The notes under the pieces were generated by a model. It saw only the letters and a program-made list of their open reading frames with translations. It was not told where the DNA came from and did not search any database. Shown here piece after piece: positions 1-11,356 of a DNA stretch of 64,000 nucleotides. How positions within the stretch are numbered: position 1 is the stretch's first letter; the number at the start of each line of letters is the position of its first letter. The stretch comes from Tachinus rufipes (lineage: Eukaryota > Arthropoda > Insecta > Coleoptera > Staphylinidae), in contig OZ010747.1 in the NCBI GenBank assembly GCA_963932245.1, positions 82,411,098 to 82,475,097 on the forward strand, written 5' to 3'. The position numbers and the translations under genes are program-made.

Positions 1-1253
1 AAAAGTTGAAAAATTTTAATCAATTACTATTTATTTTTTACTTAAAATAAAAATTATATGCGAGGCTCAAGTTTGCATTTTTGTAAAAACACAATTTTTG
101 ACTTTGAAATAAAAAAACTTGGTGACGCCACTGGACAAAAAATTGGAGGTTAAATATAAGAAAGAAGTTATCAAAAGGATTTTTTTGGTTTATATCTTAG
201 CCTCCTAGGATCAAATTTACTCGAGTTATTATATATCTACGTTTTTTGGGAAAAAAAATTTCACTCCGCTACTGATTTTTTTAAAAATTTGTGGTTAGTC
301 TCAAATTGCAGTTTAATAGTCGGTAAATCCGAAAATCTATATGCCCCATTTCGGCCGTTTTTAGAAAAAGGTAGAAAATGACCTCAAACATGGGTAATTT
401 TGGGTGTACCTAGGGGTAAGTTTTTGAAAAAGTTTAAGAGTAGTAGTCAAGAAACCCAAAAAAAAAAAATATTAAAAAAATATTTATTTTCAACATTCGG
501 TAGCAATCAATTAAAAAGTGCGTTTTTGGTAAAAAACAGCCCTTGCAAAAATTGCAGGGGTTGTATTTTTAAAGGGGTGAGTTTATAAAATGTATCCTAG
601 GAGTAAAAAGTTGGGTCAAAATCAAAACTAAATTATTCCCATAAATAACGAAATGAAAATTATTTAAAATTTGGTTAAAAAAAAAATAAAACTTACTATC
701 TCCGCTCGTGCTTTTAGGGGCGGGGATGAAAATAATTTTTGAGAGTAGATTGGAAAAATTCATCATGTTTTACGGACCTTTGGGAAAAAGTTTCAGAGCA
801 ATATTTTCTCAAATAAAAAAGTTACAGCCGTTTTAAAATGAAAAAAACTGTTAAATTTTTTTTTTTTTTTGAGAGGGCCCTATTTGTTAAATGGGGCCAA
901 ACTTGCCCCCGATCTATCGTTGGAGCTCGTGTAAAAATTTCAGATCAATCGGTTGAAAATTGACGCTGTTTGGAGAAGATAGTTAACAGTTTAACGTTTT
1001 TTTGGGTAAAAGAAGTAGAAACCCTTAAAATGGGGGTAAAATTTGGTAGACGTTCGGCCTAAAAGCCTCGCATAATCCCGTTTGGGGCTGTCGCCACAAA
1101 TCGGGACGATTTTTGTCAACTTGCGCGACAGTAATAGAGTCCCGTAATAAATTCTAACAACTTACTTAGTTTTTTGTTGTTAAATTTTATCATTCAATTT
1201 CATATGAAAATAAAGTAAATAAAATAAATACATTAACAAGTTAGTATATGTTT
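1..1253. other. AT-rich non-coding stretch, nothing recognised
   Basis: I see no convincing gene here. The sequence is AT-rich, with homopolymer runs of A and T and a few GC-richer islands near 885-935 and 1060-1100. The short open frames at 400-588 (plus) and 569-766 (minus) have low-complexity products with no known motif. It may be decayed repeat DNA, but I could not assign it to a family. Confidence 0.5.
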
Positions 1254-1304
1254 GCAATACATGTCCGTACATATTATGTTTCTATCTAGACAAGTACAAT
1301 CATT
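1254..1304 (-). pseudogene. remnant half pacifastin domain beyond the stop codon
   Basis: Immediately downstream of the stop of the minus-strand pacifastin-like gene, the minus strand still reads NDCTCLDRNIICTDMYC. This is the second half of a pacifastin domain. The DNA closely matches the domain at about 1450-1520. It looks like a former extra domain cut off by a new stop, or a partial domain duplication that was never translated. Confidence 0.65.
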
Positions 1305-2288
1305 TTATGATTGTTTTTCACTTTTTGTTAAATCATCTTCGAGTATGCAAGCTCTCATTGTGCACGTTATGCTCCCATTATCACAAAAACAATTATTGCA
1401 ACCATCATAGTAAGAATATCCTTCGATGCAAGAATCTTGTATTAATTCATCTGAGTTAGATCCGCAATACCTTTCTGTGCATATTATGTTTCCATCTAGA
1501 CAAGTACAATCATTGCAACCATCATTGTAAGATTCTCCTCGGTGCAAGTGTATTTTATTAACTCGTCTGAGTTATATTTGCAACCCCTCTTTGTGCATGT
1601 TATTTCTCCATCTAGACAAGTACAAGTATTGCAATCATGCTTGTAAGAATCTCCTTCGATGCAAGAGCTTTTTATTAATTCATCTGAGTTAGATATGCAA
1701 TTTATCTGTGTGCATATTAAATTTCCATCTAGACAAGTACAATTATTGTAACCATCATTAAAATAATGTCCCTCAGTACAAAGAGTTAAATCACCTGCAA
1801 AATATTATATAATTAAATTCATTAAAGAAAACAAAACTTAAAAATTGTGATCCAGTATTTGTAAATAAAATTGAAAACGAGTTTATTGTTATTACAAAAT
1901 CTGTTCTAAATAAAATAAAAATTAATTAAGATTACCTTTTTTTATATAATGTTTATTTGTAGAAACATAATATTATTTGATTCAATCAAATACTGAGCTA
2001 TTTTAGGTTTTTATGAGTAGATTTAGATTAATTTTTCAGTTTATAAAAATAAAGATTAAACCCCGGATTGTTAGCGTGCTATGCTAACGCTATATAACTG
2101 AGCTATCATACTACCCCATTCAACAAGGGCTGTTACTTATAAAACAATACTGCAAGCTTTTAAAACTTAATTAATTATTATAATTTAAATATCAAATAAT
2201 AAATAAATTTTATCTAACCTGGATGTTGTGAAGTGGCTTCAACAGATGCATTAGCAATTAAAGCTAAAATTAATACAATTATCTTCAT
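1305..2288 (-). pseudogene. pacifastin-like multi-domain secreted protein, frameshifted
   Basis: Two exons are visible on the minus strand. Exon 1 (2288-2219, 70 nt) starts MKIIVLILALIANASVEA, a typical signal peptide, and ends at a CAG|GTTAGA donor. Exon 2 begins at 1794 after TTTTGCAG and carries four pacifastin-type domains, family pattern C-x(9-12)-C-N-x-C-x-C-x(2-3)-G-x(3-6)-C-T-x(3)-C. Domain 1 has Tyr where the second Cys belongs (GYNNCTC), so one disulphide cannot form. Domains 2 and 4 are complete. Domain 3 is joined out of frame: relative to domain 2, one base is missing at about 1539-1540, just after its first Cys. Reading resumes in the shifted frame to the TAA at 1305. Pacifastins are arthropod serine-protease inhibitors. 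The break means a recent pseudogene, an allele, or a sequencing error. The domain assignment is firm; whether the gene still works is unknown. Confidence 0.75.
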
Positions 2289-2336
2289 TTTTTTTTTAAT
2301 TGTACTTGTTAACTCTTATAAAGCAAAATGTAGTTA

Positions 2337-2344
2337 TATTTATA
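2337..2344 (-). promoter_or_regulatory. TATA box of the minus-strand pacifastin-like gene
   Basis: TATAAATA on the minus strand starts 56 bases before the ATG at 2288. The plus-strand relative at 15539 has the same octamer at exactly the same distance. The shared spacing supports both the promoter call and the start codons chosen. Confidence 0.6.
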
Positions 2345-3167
2345 GTAGGTACGTTTATTTAGCATAAATAAAATGATAAGCTTTAAAGATAATCAATATT
2401 TTATTTAAATTTTGTTTATCATACTAACAAAAATTTGAACGTAATTTAAACCAGCCAAAATATATTATGTAAATTGCCAGAAATTTAAATCTAACAAAAA
2501 ATATAATAAGTTATATTTATATTTGATAATAAAATCAACAACAAAATAACAGACAGAATACTGGGCATAATCTATACGTTTATACGGTATATAGACAAAT
2601 TAGTTTTTGCATCTCAAGCATAAATATCAATTAAGCTAAGCAAATAATAACAATTAATAATCCTACAAAACACTTAAAAAACTATTGTCACTAAAGTTTT
2701 ATTAATACTAATAAGTATTTACCTGAGCACGATCATCATTTACACAATACTTGCATTAAATAGTATAACAACTTTCAAAATTGGTTAGTTGTAAGGACAG
2801 ATAGATACATTTTTGGCTAATAAAATTTAAATAAAATTGTATAGTGCCTGTTGCAGTTCTATTGTATAATGGTTTAAGTTTTTTTAGATTAACTTTAACT
2901 AACTGTTTTTTTTAGAAGTATTATCTGGAAGAATGAAACTCCCATTATTTGACATTATTTTAACTGTCAATGTTAATTGTAACGTTTGTGGGCGCAGGAT
3001 TGATAGAAGCTTGCACTTTAAGTAGCGGTAGCCTAGATTGGGCTGCCGTATTTGCAGGCTTTAACTCAGATTGAGTCTTAACATGTTGATGCTTTGACTC
3101 TAGTCTCTGTTTTTGTGGGTAGTGGCCCTATACAAACCAACACAATAATCTGCAATTTGCCGAATGG
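2345..3167. other. intergenic, AT-rich, nothing recognised
   Basis: No coding or RNA gene could be supported. Up to about 2900 it is AT-rich and unstructured. The GC-richer part at 2980-3165 lies just ahead of the Gypsy pol remnant and may be retroelement leader or gag residue, but no motif is left to show it. Confidence 0.4.
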
Positions 3168-5580
3168 GTGTTCGGTTCAAACAAAAAAAATTTAGAGCGT
3201 GATCGGTATTTACAACTAAATTCGTTACACAATTCTGACGATCTGTCAAGGTTGAAACAAAAGGAATTGTTTACCTTTTTGAGAAGTTATTTTGACCAAG
3301 TGCAAGATGTAAAATTGGAGTGTACAGGTGAAGCATTGCACAACATAGTAACCAAAAGTCTACCAATTAAATTGCGTAATTATCCGGTAAGTCTGTTTAT
3401 GCAACGTCTTATCGACGCAGAAGTGAACAATATGTTAAAATTGAGGGTCATTGATTGTAGCACTAACGGCTGAAGCTTCCCAATTTTAATGATTCTAAAA
3501 AAATACGGAACTTACCAATTTTGTGTAGACTTCAGGAAACTACATGTGGTGTCGGAGCCTTGTGCGTATCCACTCCTCTATATTAATTCTATATTAGCCA
3601 AGTTGGGTAACTCAAAGTTCCTCAGTAGCCTCGACATTAAGAGTGCATATTGACAGATGTTGATGCACAAGAGCATCAAAAAATTTACTGCATTTACAAT
3701 ACCAAGGAGAGGATTGTTTTATTTTAACTGGATGCTTTTAGGTAGATAGATAAAATATTTGGTGCAGAACTAGAACCGTATTTGTTTACTTACCTTGACG
3801 ACATAATTATTACCACCCCAAACATTGCAACATATGTCCAAATCCTAGATAAAGTTTTTAAGAGGTTTTTTAAGGCAGGTTTAACATTGAGTTAGGACAA
3901 ACGCGTGTTTTGTCAAAGTGAGTTCTAATATTTAGGGTATGTTGTAAATCGAGCTGGACTCCATTTTGACCTTAAAAAGTAAATGCTATAGTTGGCATGC
4001 CAACCCCAAAATGTGTAAGAGATGCTTGTATTATCTACGGCATAGCGTCGTGGTATAGAAAGTTTATTTCCAATTTCACCAAATCGACTATGCCACTGAC
4101 GTCACTCTTAAAGAAAAACCGCAAGTTGTTTGAGTTGACATCTGAGTGATAATCAGTCCTGTTGTGTAGCGTGTCCCAATTTTAACAAACCTTTTATCAT
4201 CCAATGTGACGACAGCTCATACGGCTTAGGAGTTGTTTGTTATTTGTCACGGTCGTTTACTAAATGCGCACTAAACTACCATGTGACAGAAAAATAATGC
4301 TTGTGTGTGTTTTAGAGTGTTGAGATACTTTGTTGTTATTTCAACAGAGCAAAATTTACAGTCGCAACAAACCATTATGGTCTGTTACGGCTAGACAATT
4401 TAAAGGATCCACAAAGGAAATTAAGAAGATAGGCACTGAGAATGCAACAGTTCAACTTTTGGAATGTTTGTCGTAAAAGAAAAGAAGAAGTTGTTCCCAA
4501 CTGCTTATCTTGTCCCATTCTTAATTCTTTGCATTGCAACGTGGTTCTCTCTTCCACATGTGTGAATGTTTTAGAAAGGACAAGTAGTATCTGAACATGT
4601 GCAGTAAAGTAACAGTAAGTCCGTTAAAATACCTTAATTGAAGGGTTATTGATAGTCAATTGTTTTGTAGAGTAGAGAATGTTTTGTTTGAGTTTGATTT
4701 AGTAGAGGATTAGTGGAAGATAGTTTTACTAAAAAAAAACAAAAGGGGGTGTTAAGTAAATTTCATGATGATTTTACATCGGTTATCTTGGAATCTACAA
4801 GACTTTCTACCGTTTTGCATTTTGGTATTACTGGTTATTAAGTTAAAACTGACAATGCTTGATTTATTAATGGCTGTACAGTTTGTGCCACACCAAAACC
4901 CGAGCATTAGAACCTGCCGGTTTAATGGGTAGCAGACCTGTGGTTTCAAGGTGCTGGCACTCCCCCGCAGCACAAAATGCCACTAATTATTTCATCAAAT
5001 TTCTTCTTCTATTTCCCTTCCAAGCAGCTACAACTGCTAACGTCTGCAAGCTGCTGGAAGAGCAGGTATAGTTTCTTATTACTGATAATGGAGTTCAGTA
5101 TAAAAGTAAAGAGTTTGCCAAACTTACCAGTACTTACAATGTTACGGTAATTTTTAATGCGGTGTATCATCTCTAAGCTGATCCATGTGAACGTGTAAAT
5201 TTTGTGGTAAAGACCATAATATTTTCTTACGTTGAGGATGATTAGCGTAAGTGAGATCAGAATTTACAAAAAATTGGATGTGCACTTTGTACTGCACAAC
5301 ACGAGGTCACCAGTCAAACTCCGTATTTTGTAAATTTTGATTAGGAAATGATTATTGATTGCAAGAACTACGAAAAGCGTAGGTTAAAGAAGTACATAGT
5401 GGATAAGGAGCAACCAACTAATATTGATAAAAGTGAACAGTTAATTAAACTGCGTGAGGATGTTAAGAGGAGGTTAAGAGAAGCCCAAACTAAATCACAA
5501 ACTCGCTATAATCTCCGTAGGAAAAATGTATTGTTAACAATGGAGAATTTTTTTGTTGGGCCATTACAAGCCGCTTAGAT
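3168..5580 (+). mobile_element. decayed Ty3/Gypsy-type pol (RT to integrase)
   Basis: This is a long, heavily mutated Gypsy-like polyprotein remnant. The open piece at 3168-3473 resembles the lead-in to Gypsy RT (LRNYPVSLFMQRLIDAEVNN). RT follows in pieces: FCVDFRK near 3520, SSLDIKSAY near 3640 (with an in-frame stop directly after) and the catalytic YLDDIIIT at 3791. RNase H-like sequence is barely recognisable around 4050-4330. Integrase remnants appear at about 4880-5120, including TDNGVQYKSKEF (around the second catalytic Asp) near 5080. Another open piece (5348-5578) may be the end of integrase. Many stops and frameshifts show it is dead. The stretch at about 4560-4880 has no readable motif. 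Confidence 0.75.
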
Positions 5581-5702
5581 GGCGCTAGTAGTAACAAATA
5601 ATATAATATAGAAGGAACACTTGATTGAGACAACAAAGACGAGCCGAACGTTGCATTGGGTGGGCATTTGACAATATTTGTGGAAAAATGTTTTTTATTT
5701 GA

Positions 5703-6314
5703 AGATTAGTAACCTATCTGCAGGTCTTTGGGAAACAGTGCTGTGCCCTAATCGACACTGGCTCTCAAAGATTATATGTGAATACCAAATTTAGCCAGTG
5801 GCTTGAGAGTCAAGGAGTGCCGTCCTTCCCGATCCAGGAGACCATCCTCGTCGCCACAAGCCAATCTACAAATCTGACCACAGCCTACAACTTGCCAGTG
5901 ACTCTACTAGGAGGAAAAACCGACCAGATCCCGGTCCGACAACTAGCAGGTATGATGCCGTCCCTCCTACTAGACTGCGATGTCCTGAACCGATGGGGCG
6001 TGGGCGTAAACTTTCCAAATTGGTCAGTACGCTACCAAAAGAATCCCGCCAGCAACACTGTCCATATGATTACTCCGGCTCCCAACCTTACCCTTGATGC
6101 AGTGCTCGCCGAACACGAACGCCTGGCTGAGGCCACTCCTTCCACGACACCCTTGGTGTCTCATCAAATTTGTCTGGCCGTAAAAACCCCAATTAAGCAG
6201 CGACAACGGCCTCAAAACCCCGGATGCAGGCCATCGTTAATGAAGAAGTGGACAAAATGTTGTCCGAAGGAGTCATTGAACCGTCCCAGAGTCTGTGGAG
6301 TTTGCCAATTGTAG
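5703..6314 (+). pseudogene. Gypsy-type aspartic protease domain
   Basis: The frame is open from 5703. It contains CCALIDTGSQ, with the catalytic Asp-Thr-Gly at 5754-5762, the hallmark of a retroelement aspartic protease that cuts the gag-pol polyprotein. About 100 residues follow in the usual protease style. Near 6220 the correct frame jumps to the next reading frame, where RT starts, so the polyprotein is broken. Base composition is more GC-rich than the surroundings, as expected for an inserted element. The upstream gag is missing. Confidence 0.75.
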
Positions 6315-6932
6315 TCGTAAAAAAAAGAGATGGGCAAGCAAGATTTTGCATCGATTTCCAAAAGGTAAACGAGGTCTTGGTAAAAATGCGTATCCGTTGC
6401 CATTCATTAACGAGATCTTGGAGAAACTGCGCAACTCCCAGTATTTTTCGACACTAGATTTGAAGAATGGATATTGGCAGATCCTGTTGACACCGGATAG
6501 CAAGCCCATCACCGCCTTTACCATACCCGGCCGGAAGCTTTTCAAATTTAAAGTAATGTCTTTTGGATTACACTCAGCCCCCGCTACGTTCCAGAGATTC
6601 CTGGACACGGTTATTGGCCCGGGCTTTTGCTTATCTCGACGACATTATTATCCTAGGCCGAGACCAGCAAGACTACTTCCAGAACCTACAGGAAGTACCA
6701 AGTCGCATTCGTAACGCGGGTTTACGGGTAAATAAAAAAAATGCGAATTGCTCTGACAAGAATTAAAATATCTTGGTCATGTCGTTACGGGACGGGGATA
6801 CACACCTACCCTGATAAGATTGCCGCGATTGTGCAATTTCAAGCCCCGAAAAATGTAAAGGAATTACGTCGTTTTCTGGGTATAGAATTCTGGTACCGGC
6901 GTTTTATTCCAGAATACTCAACCATCACCTAA
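6215..6932 (+). pseudogene. Gypsy-type reverse transcriptase, frameshifted
   Basis: RT is spread over at least three frames. The first piece (6224 on) has MLSEGVIEPSQS and FCIDFQKVNE. The second (to about 6620) has STLDLKNGYWQILL and SFGLHSAPATFQRFLD. The third has the catalytic YLDD at 6632-6643. A last piece (6741-6932) has the connection sequence FQAPKNVKELRRFLGI. Each piece aligns in the expected order with Ty3/Gypsy RT, so the frame jumps are small indels, not rearrangements. The sequence is better preserved than the Gypsy copy just upstream, so this copy is probably younger. Confidence 0.82.
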
Positions 6933-6940
6933 TCACCCCA

Positions 6941-7576
6941 TTGACTAATTTGCTCAAGAAAAATAACCGATGGCCCTGGACTCAGCCGCAGGAACGGCAG
7001 TTTAACTGTGTGAAGCACCTCCTCACCCAGGCCCCCATTCTAACTAATCCTGACTTTAATTTCCCATTTTTCCTACAAACCGACGCAACGGACTATGGAA
7101 TTGGTCCCGCAAAAAATCGTGACGATCAGGTAATAGCGTACGTCAGCCGGACCCTCAACCCGGCAGAACGCAATAACTCAACAACAGAAAAAGAGTGCTT
7201 GGCCATTGCCTGGGCCATTCAAAAAATAAAGTCCTGTTTTGAAGGCTACAAATTTACCGTAATTACCGATCACCAATCGTTCCGTTGGCTTCATTCCCTA
7301 AAAAGCCTCTCTGGAAGGATAGCACGCTGGGCCATCTTACTCCAACAGTTTGACTTTGATATCGAGTACCGCAAAGGCGTTTTAGTTTTAGTTCCTGCCA
7401 GTCATAACCATAAGTTGAACCAACAATTTCCCCAGTCCCTTCAAACTCCCAGTTTTGTGTATTTAATCAAGAGTGTGCGGCGGCCGAAAGGCGAGCCACC
7501 TCCAGATTCCCGATCCAGTTTCAGATTTACACCAACAACTCCAGATCCTATCCCATCTATCGCACCGCATCTCTGA
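6941..7576 (+). pseudogene. Gypsy-type RNase H domain running into LTR-like sequence
   Basis: The frame contains FFLQTDATDYGIG, TTEKECLAIAWAI and FTVITDHQSFRWL, the standard RNase H block of Ty3/Gypsy pol with acidic catalytic residues visible. The domain ends at about 7400 (FDIEYRKGVLVLVPASHNH). After that the frame runs on through Pro/Ser-rich residues that do not resemble pol. No integrase follows. The element therefore breaks off or recombined here; see the LTR-like piece at 7600-7690. Confidence 0.8.
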
Positions 7577-7599
7577 CCCCCGTTGTTCTTGTAAATTTG

Positions 7600-7690
7600 T
7601 AAGTATAATCCTACTATGAATAAACATTGATTAAAATATACCCTGTCGTTGTACTTTGTGTTCACACTCCAGTGTGGTGGCGCCCGAGCA
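7600..7690 (+). other. LTR end (R-U5-like) followed by primer-binding-site-like sequence
   Basis: A polyadenylation signal AATAAA lies at 7619-7624. About 50 bases later, TGGCGCCCGAGCA (7678-7690) follows. This resembles the tRNA-Lys-type primer binding site found just after the 5' LTR in many retroelements. A 5' LTR/PBS junction is out of place after an RNase H domain. It suggests recombination between two elements or an insertion. I cannot delimit the LTR start; it could reach back to about 7440. Confidence 0.4.
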
Positions 7691-8554
7691 CTTCCAGCCT
7701 CCGGTCAATTAAGTGAGGAACCCTGTGATCACGGCTGCTGGTACCCCCGCACAGGTGACTCTTCACGTATATAGGAAAGAGACGTCACAAATTAGTTTGC
7801 TAATAACTCAAAAATGATGCATTTTATAAAGAAAAATATTTTTACAAAAAATACTTTTTAGAATAAGTCTCAAAATCAATAAATGTCAAAATATACGAGG
7901 TTTTTTGAAAAAAAAAAGTTTACCAAATATCTACAAAAAAATGAACGCCCTTACACACACATTAAAAATATTTTTATACAATATTTTCTTTAAAACCAAA
8001 CAATTTTTTTAATTATTTTTTTTTAATTTTTTTACGGTTAGTAAATTATTTAGGTGATCCGGTAATTTTGACTGACCCTGTATAAATAGTATATAAATAA
8101 ATAAATAAACTGTTTATTCTGAGTTCTACATATTTATGGAGCTAATGATTATAATATTTATAATTTGCAATTTTGGCAAGAGACAATTTTAAATTCGTCA
8201 ACTGTTAATGCTGACGTATGCATCATACATAATATGAGACAATCATGTCTGAAAAGTTATGCCTTAATGCAAAATTACTTGCAATCGCATTGTCAATCTA
8301 GCTAGGCTATGTAATTAAAAAAAATAATATACTTTTTGCAGTTGCATTCCCAAATTTGTACAGGTGGAAATTTGAAAATTGACTCAGAAATTAGACATAC
8401 AAAATTTAAACAGAAGAACTGTTCCCAGACCAACAAAATTTTAATAAAGCACAACTCTGCTGTCTAGGCCACTATGTCAATTGGTAGTACATTTAAACAT
8501 ACGAAAGAATTTTTAAGTGTGATTAATGTCATAATTATTCTTCATATATATTCT
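7691..8554. other. non-coding, repeat-derived stretch
   Basis: No gene is supported. The first 100 bases may be retroelement leader after the primer-binding-like site. From 7800 on it is AT-rich with long A and T runs. ACCCTGTATAAATAG near 8082-8096 is the kind of terminal motif seen in dispersed insect repeats. The part near 8200-8550 may be upstream sequence of the Mutator-like transposase that follows, too decayed to read. Confidence 0.4.
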
Positions 8555-8783
8555 TCATCTGAAATTGCTGTAATTATTGGAAGAAAAAACAACAAAAGTT
8601 TTGTATTTGGGTGTTCAAAATAAGTACTGTGTAATTTGCACTAAAGCATTACATAAAAATATTGACGCCAATAAACATACTTGTTTCAAACATTTGTCTA
8701 GATCTTTGGGAGCAATGGAAGCTGACATAATTGTAGAAGGCTTTTTGTTGAGTGAAATATTACACAATTTGCAATTTAAGTTT
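8555..8783 (+). pseudogene. Mutator-like transposase, N-terminal piece
   Basis: The readable protein has KTTKVLYLGVQNKYCVIC, a Cys/His cluster (YCVIC then HTCFKH) and AMEADIIVEGFLLSE. This is the pattern of the Mutator-like transposase domain in many insect and cnidarian proteins, where the acidic residues that follow belong to the catalytic core. The match stops abruptly after HNLQFK at about 8783, where the minus-strand Jockey-like element begins. The other half resumes beyond 11400. The family assignment rests on remembered pattern and not on a search. Confidence 0.6.
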
Positions 8784-8959
8784 CATTTTCTTATGACTTA
8801 GAAGTGGTGCCAAACTTATCATTTTGATTTTGGTTTTGTCTCTAATTTTATTAACATGGGCTCTCCATGTTAAAGATTTGTCTAGTGTTACTTCAAAATA
8901 ATTTGCTTGGTTAGCCCAAGGTATTGGTGTGCCATCAAGGGTGATGTTTCAGTAATGGG

Positions 8960-9480
8960 TTATTTGTCTTTTTGTGAATAGAATTGCCTAGCTTTTAGAC
9001 GAGTTAATTTTAACCCCCACTCTTTTCTATGAATTATTGCCGTATTGTCCGCAAACTGAGCAAAAATGGTTCCGTTAGTCATTGCCGAGATATTTCTAAC
9101 ATAGATATTATATTGAGCAGGTGATAGTGTCGAGTCTTGGGGAACACCGGCTGTCATAGGTTTAACTAAAGAAAACGTGTTAAAATGGTGAGGGTATTTT
9201 GCTTGATATAGTTGTGCCATACCTTGTCAAACGCTTTCTTTATGTTAAAGAAAACGGTTCCGGTTGACTTTTTGTTGTTAAATCCTTTGGAAATGTGATG
9301 TGCCACTCTTGACAGTTGGTGAACGGAAGAGTGTTGTTTCCTAAAACAGTGCTGATGGTTTGAAATTACTTCTTTAATTTCACTGTGGTTGTTAAAGTGA
9401 GTAAGTATAATTTTTTCTGCTATTTTGCTCAGAGTTGGTAGCAAGCTTATTGGACGGTAATTCTAGGGACACGATTTTGG
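8960..9480 (-). pseudogene. Jockey-like reverse transcriptase fragment
   Basis: Two overlapping minus-strand frames cover the RT core. The upstream one contains ISLLPTLSKIAEKIIL, GTVFFNIKKAFDKVWH and the HSSVHQLSRVAHHISKG block that precedes it. A frameshift near 9200 moves to VPQDSTLSPAQYN and FADNTAI. In the last motif the second catalytic Asp is Asn, so the enzyme would be inactive even if in frame. RT copies element RNA at the nicked target site. Confidence 0.75.
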
Positions 9481-10299
9481 CTTCTTTGGCTTTGAAAATA
9501 CAACAATTATGACATGTTTTCATTTTTGTAGAAACTATCCTTGTCTTAAAATGCCATTTATAATGTTAGTGAAACCTACTATGTAGGTTTTTCAGTGCTG
9601 CATTTGAGATATTTAGAAGTTATTTTAGAATTGGTGTATTTATTTGCCTTAGCCACTTCCAAAGAGTTTGTAAAAGGTATTGTTTTGTCTTTGATGTTTT
9701 TTCATAATACTTTAGTTCTTTTTTCACATTTTCCATTATGTCAACATCTAAGATGTTGTATGCCGGACTAAATTGGTCTTCTGAAGACAAAGCAATAGCT
9801 TCAGTTTTTTATAATGTGGTGTGAGCTAAGCCATTTTGACCGTGGATAGTGGGAATGGTCTTGTGCTTTTTTCTTAGACTTTTAGATATGTTTCAGGTTT
9901 TGGGCATTTTGTCATCTGTTTGCTGAAAAAGATTGTCCCACTGTTAGTTCTTGAATAATTTGATTTTATCTTTTACTCTGTTTTCCAATCTGTTTTAAGT
10001 ATAGGGAAAATCCAAGTGGGTCGATATCTTTTATGATGGTATTGCTGGTAGCTTTATCTTGCGCAGTTTGAATAGAAGAAATTATGTTTTTGACAATTGC
10101 GTCTATATCCAGTGTAAAGCAGATTTTTCTAAACGGGCCAAATCATTTTCATCAAACAGATGAAACTGTTTCCAGTTTGTTTCCTTTTTAGTTTTGTCTA
10201 GTTTTCTTACAGATGTTTTAAGTTATGTTAATAGGACAGAAAGATGGTCTGAATCTATTTTGTTGTATATTTTAGAAGTGGTGGTGTTAAGTATGCTTT

Positions 10300-10860
10300 T
10301 TGACAAGGCAATGTCAAGTGTGTTGGGCGGGTGACCTACATGGCTATAATACGTTGGTGCAGTTAGACTGGGTATGGATAGGTTGTTTTCATCTATAAAT
10401 TTAATTAGAATTTTGCCTTTGGTATTTGTGGCGCGGCAGTTTTATGCCACGTGTTATATAATAATATTATCTTCAAAAGCCATTTTTAAATCATTTACTA
10501 TTAGTAATTTTGTTGGTGGTTAATACACCAAAAAAAATTTGATTTTTTCGATACAAGAAAGGTTGATGTTTACCCCGGTCGCTTTCAGGTTGGTAAAGTT
10601 TGGAATTTCAATTTCTGAATGGTCTATTGTTCTCTTGATAAGTATAGCTGTGCCACCGCCTTGGTTAATTCTGTTGTTTCTATATATATTAAAGTTGTGA
10701 AATATTGGGTATTGGTATTCCAGTGTTCTATTGATATAATATTATTTTGTACTTCTATTATTGATGTTCATTTTTGAGAAGAACGGCCAAGATCAGTTTA
10801 AGTAAATCTTTGTTGTTGTCCTACTATTGATCGCATTTGTGAGTTTTGATTTGAGATTGA
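10300..10860 (-). pseudogene. Jockey-like endonuclease domain remnant
   Basis: On the minus strand, frames around 10700-10560 read RINQGGGTAILIKRTIDHS followed by IPNFTNLKATGVNINL. This is the central part of the apurinic-type endonuclease of Jockey-clade elements, which nicks the target DNA. Stops and frame changes interrupt it on both sides. The following stretch down to about 9900 is expected to hold the rest of the endonuclease and the linker to RT, but few motifs are legible. Confidence 0.6.
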
Positions 10861-10945
10861 ATTTCACTTTGATGGGCGGTGCCGATTGTTGTTGCGGCTG
10901 CACAGCTTTTGCGTATGACGTAAGTTGTGAGCGTGGTTTTGCTTT

Positions 10946-11356
10946 TCATTTTCTAGTAAACCGGACATCTTTTGTAGAACGCGGGGTGGTTCCGACTGCA
11001 GTTGGCACAGAGAGTTTCTCTCTATCTGCAGAGGTAAGATGGCATTGTGCTGATGGATGGTTTTTGGCGCATCTAACACACACCCAATTGTTGGTGCACA
11101 TTGATGCAGAGTGTCCACAGGCTCGACAGCAATGGCAATGAGCCGGTTTGTCAGACTTAAACTTAACCTTAACTTTGAGGCCAAAAATTTTGGTTAAATT
11201 CAAAATTTCGTTGCTTCTGTCGTTTTTATTTAATTGTATATACAATTTATTGTAGGTTCTTGTTAGGTTATACAACCTGGAGATTGCATTTACATCATAT
11301 CTTTTTACCTCCAGCGGTTTGCTCATTTTCTCGCAGGAAACATTATCATAATGCAC
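10946..11356 (-). pseudogene. LINE gag-like protein with CCHC zinc knuckles
   Basis: The 136-residue minus-strand frame ends in a cysteine/histidine cluster: CHCCRACGHSASMC, then CVRCAKNHPSAQC. This is the paired zinc-knuckle arrangement of the first ORF of Jockey-type elements, which binds element RNA. The part before it (SRLYNLTRTYNKLYIQLN) resembles the RNA-recognition-like fold upstream of the knuckles. The N-terminus of gag is missing, so the element is 5' truncated near 11,380. Confidence 0.72.

Noticed and set aside
10827..11141. 104-residue plus-strand frame with several cysteines
   Set aside because: It is the antisense shadow of the LINE gag zinc-knuckle region on the minus strand, which has clear motifs.
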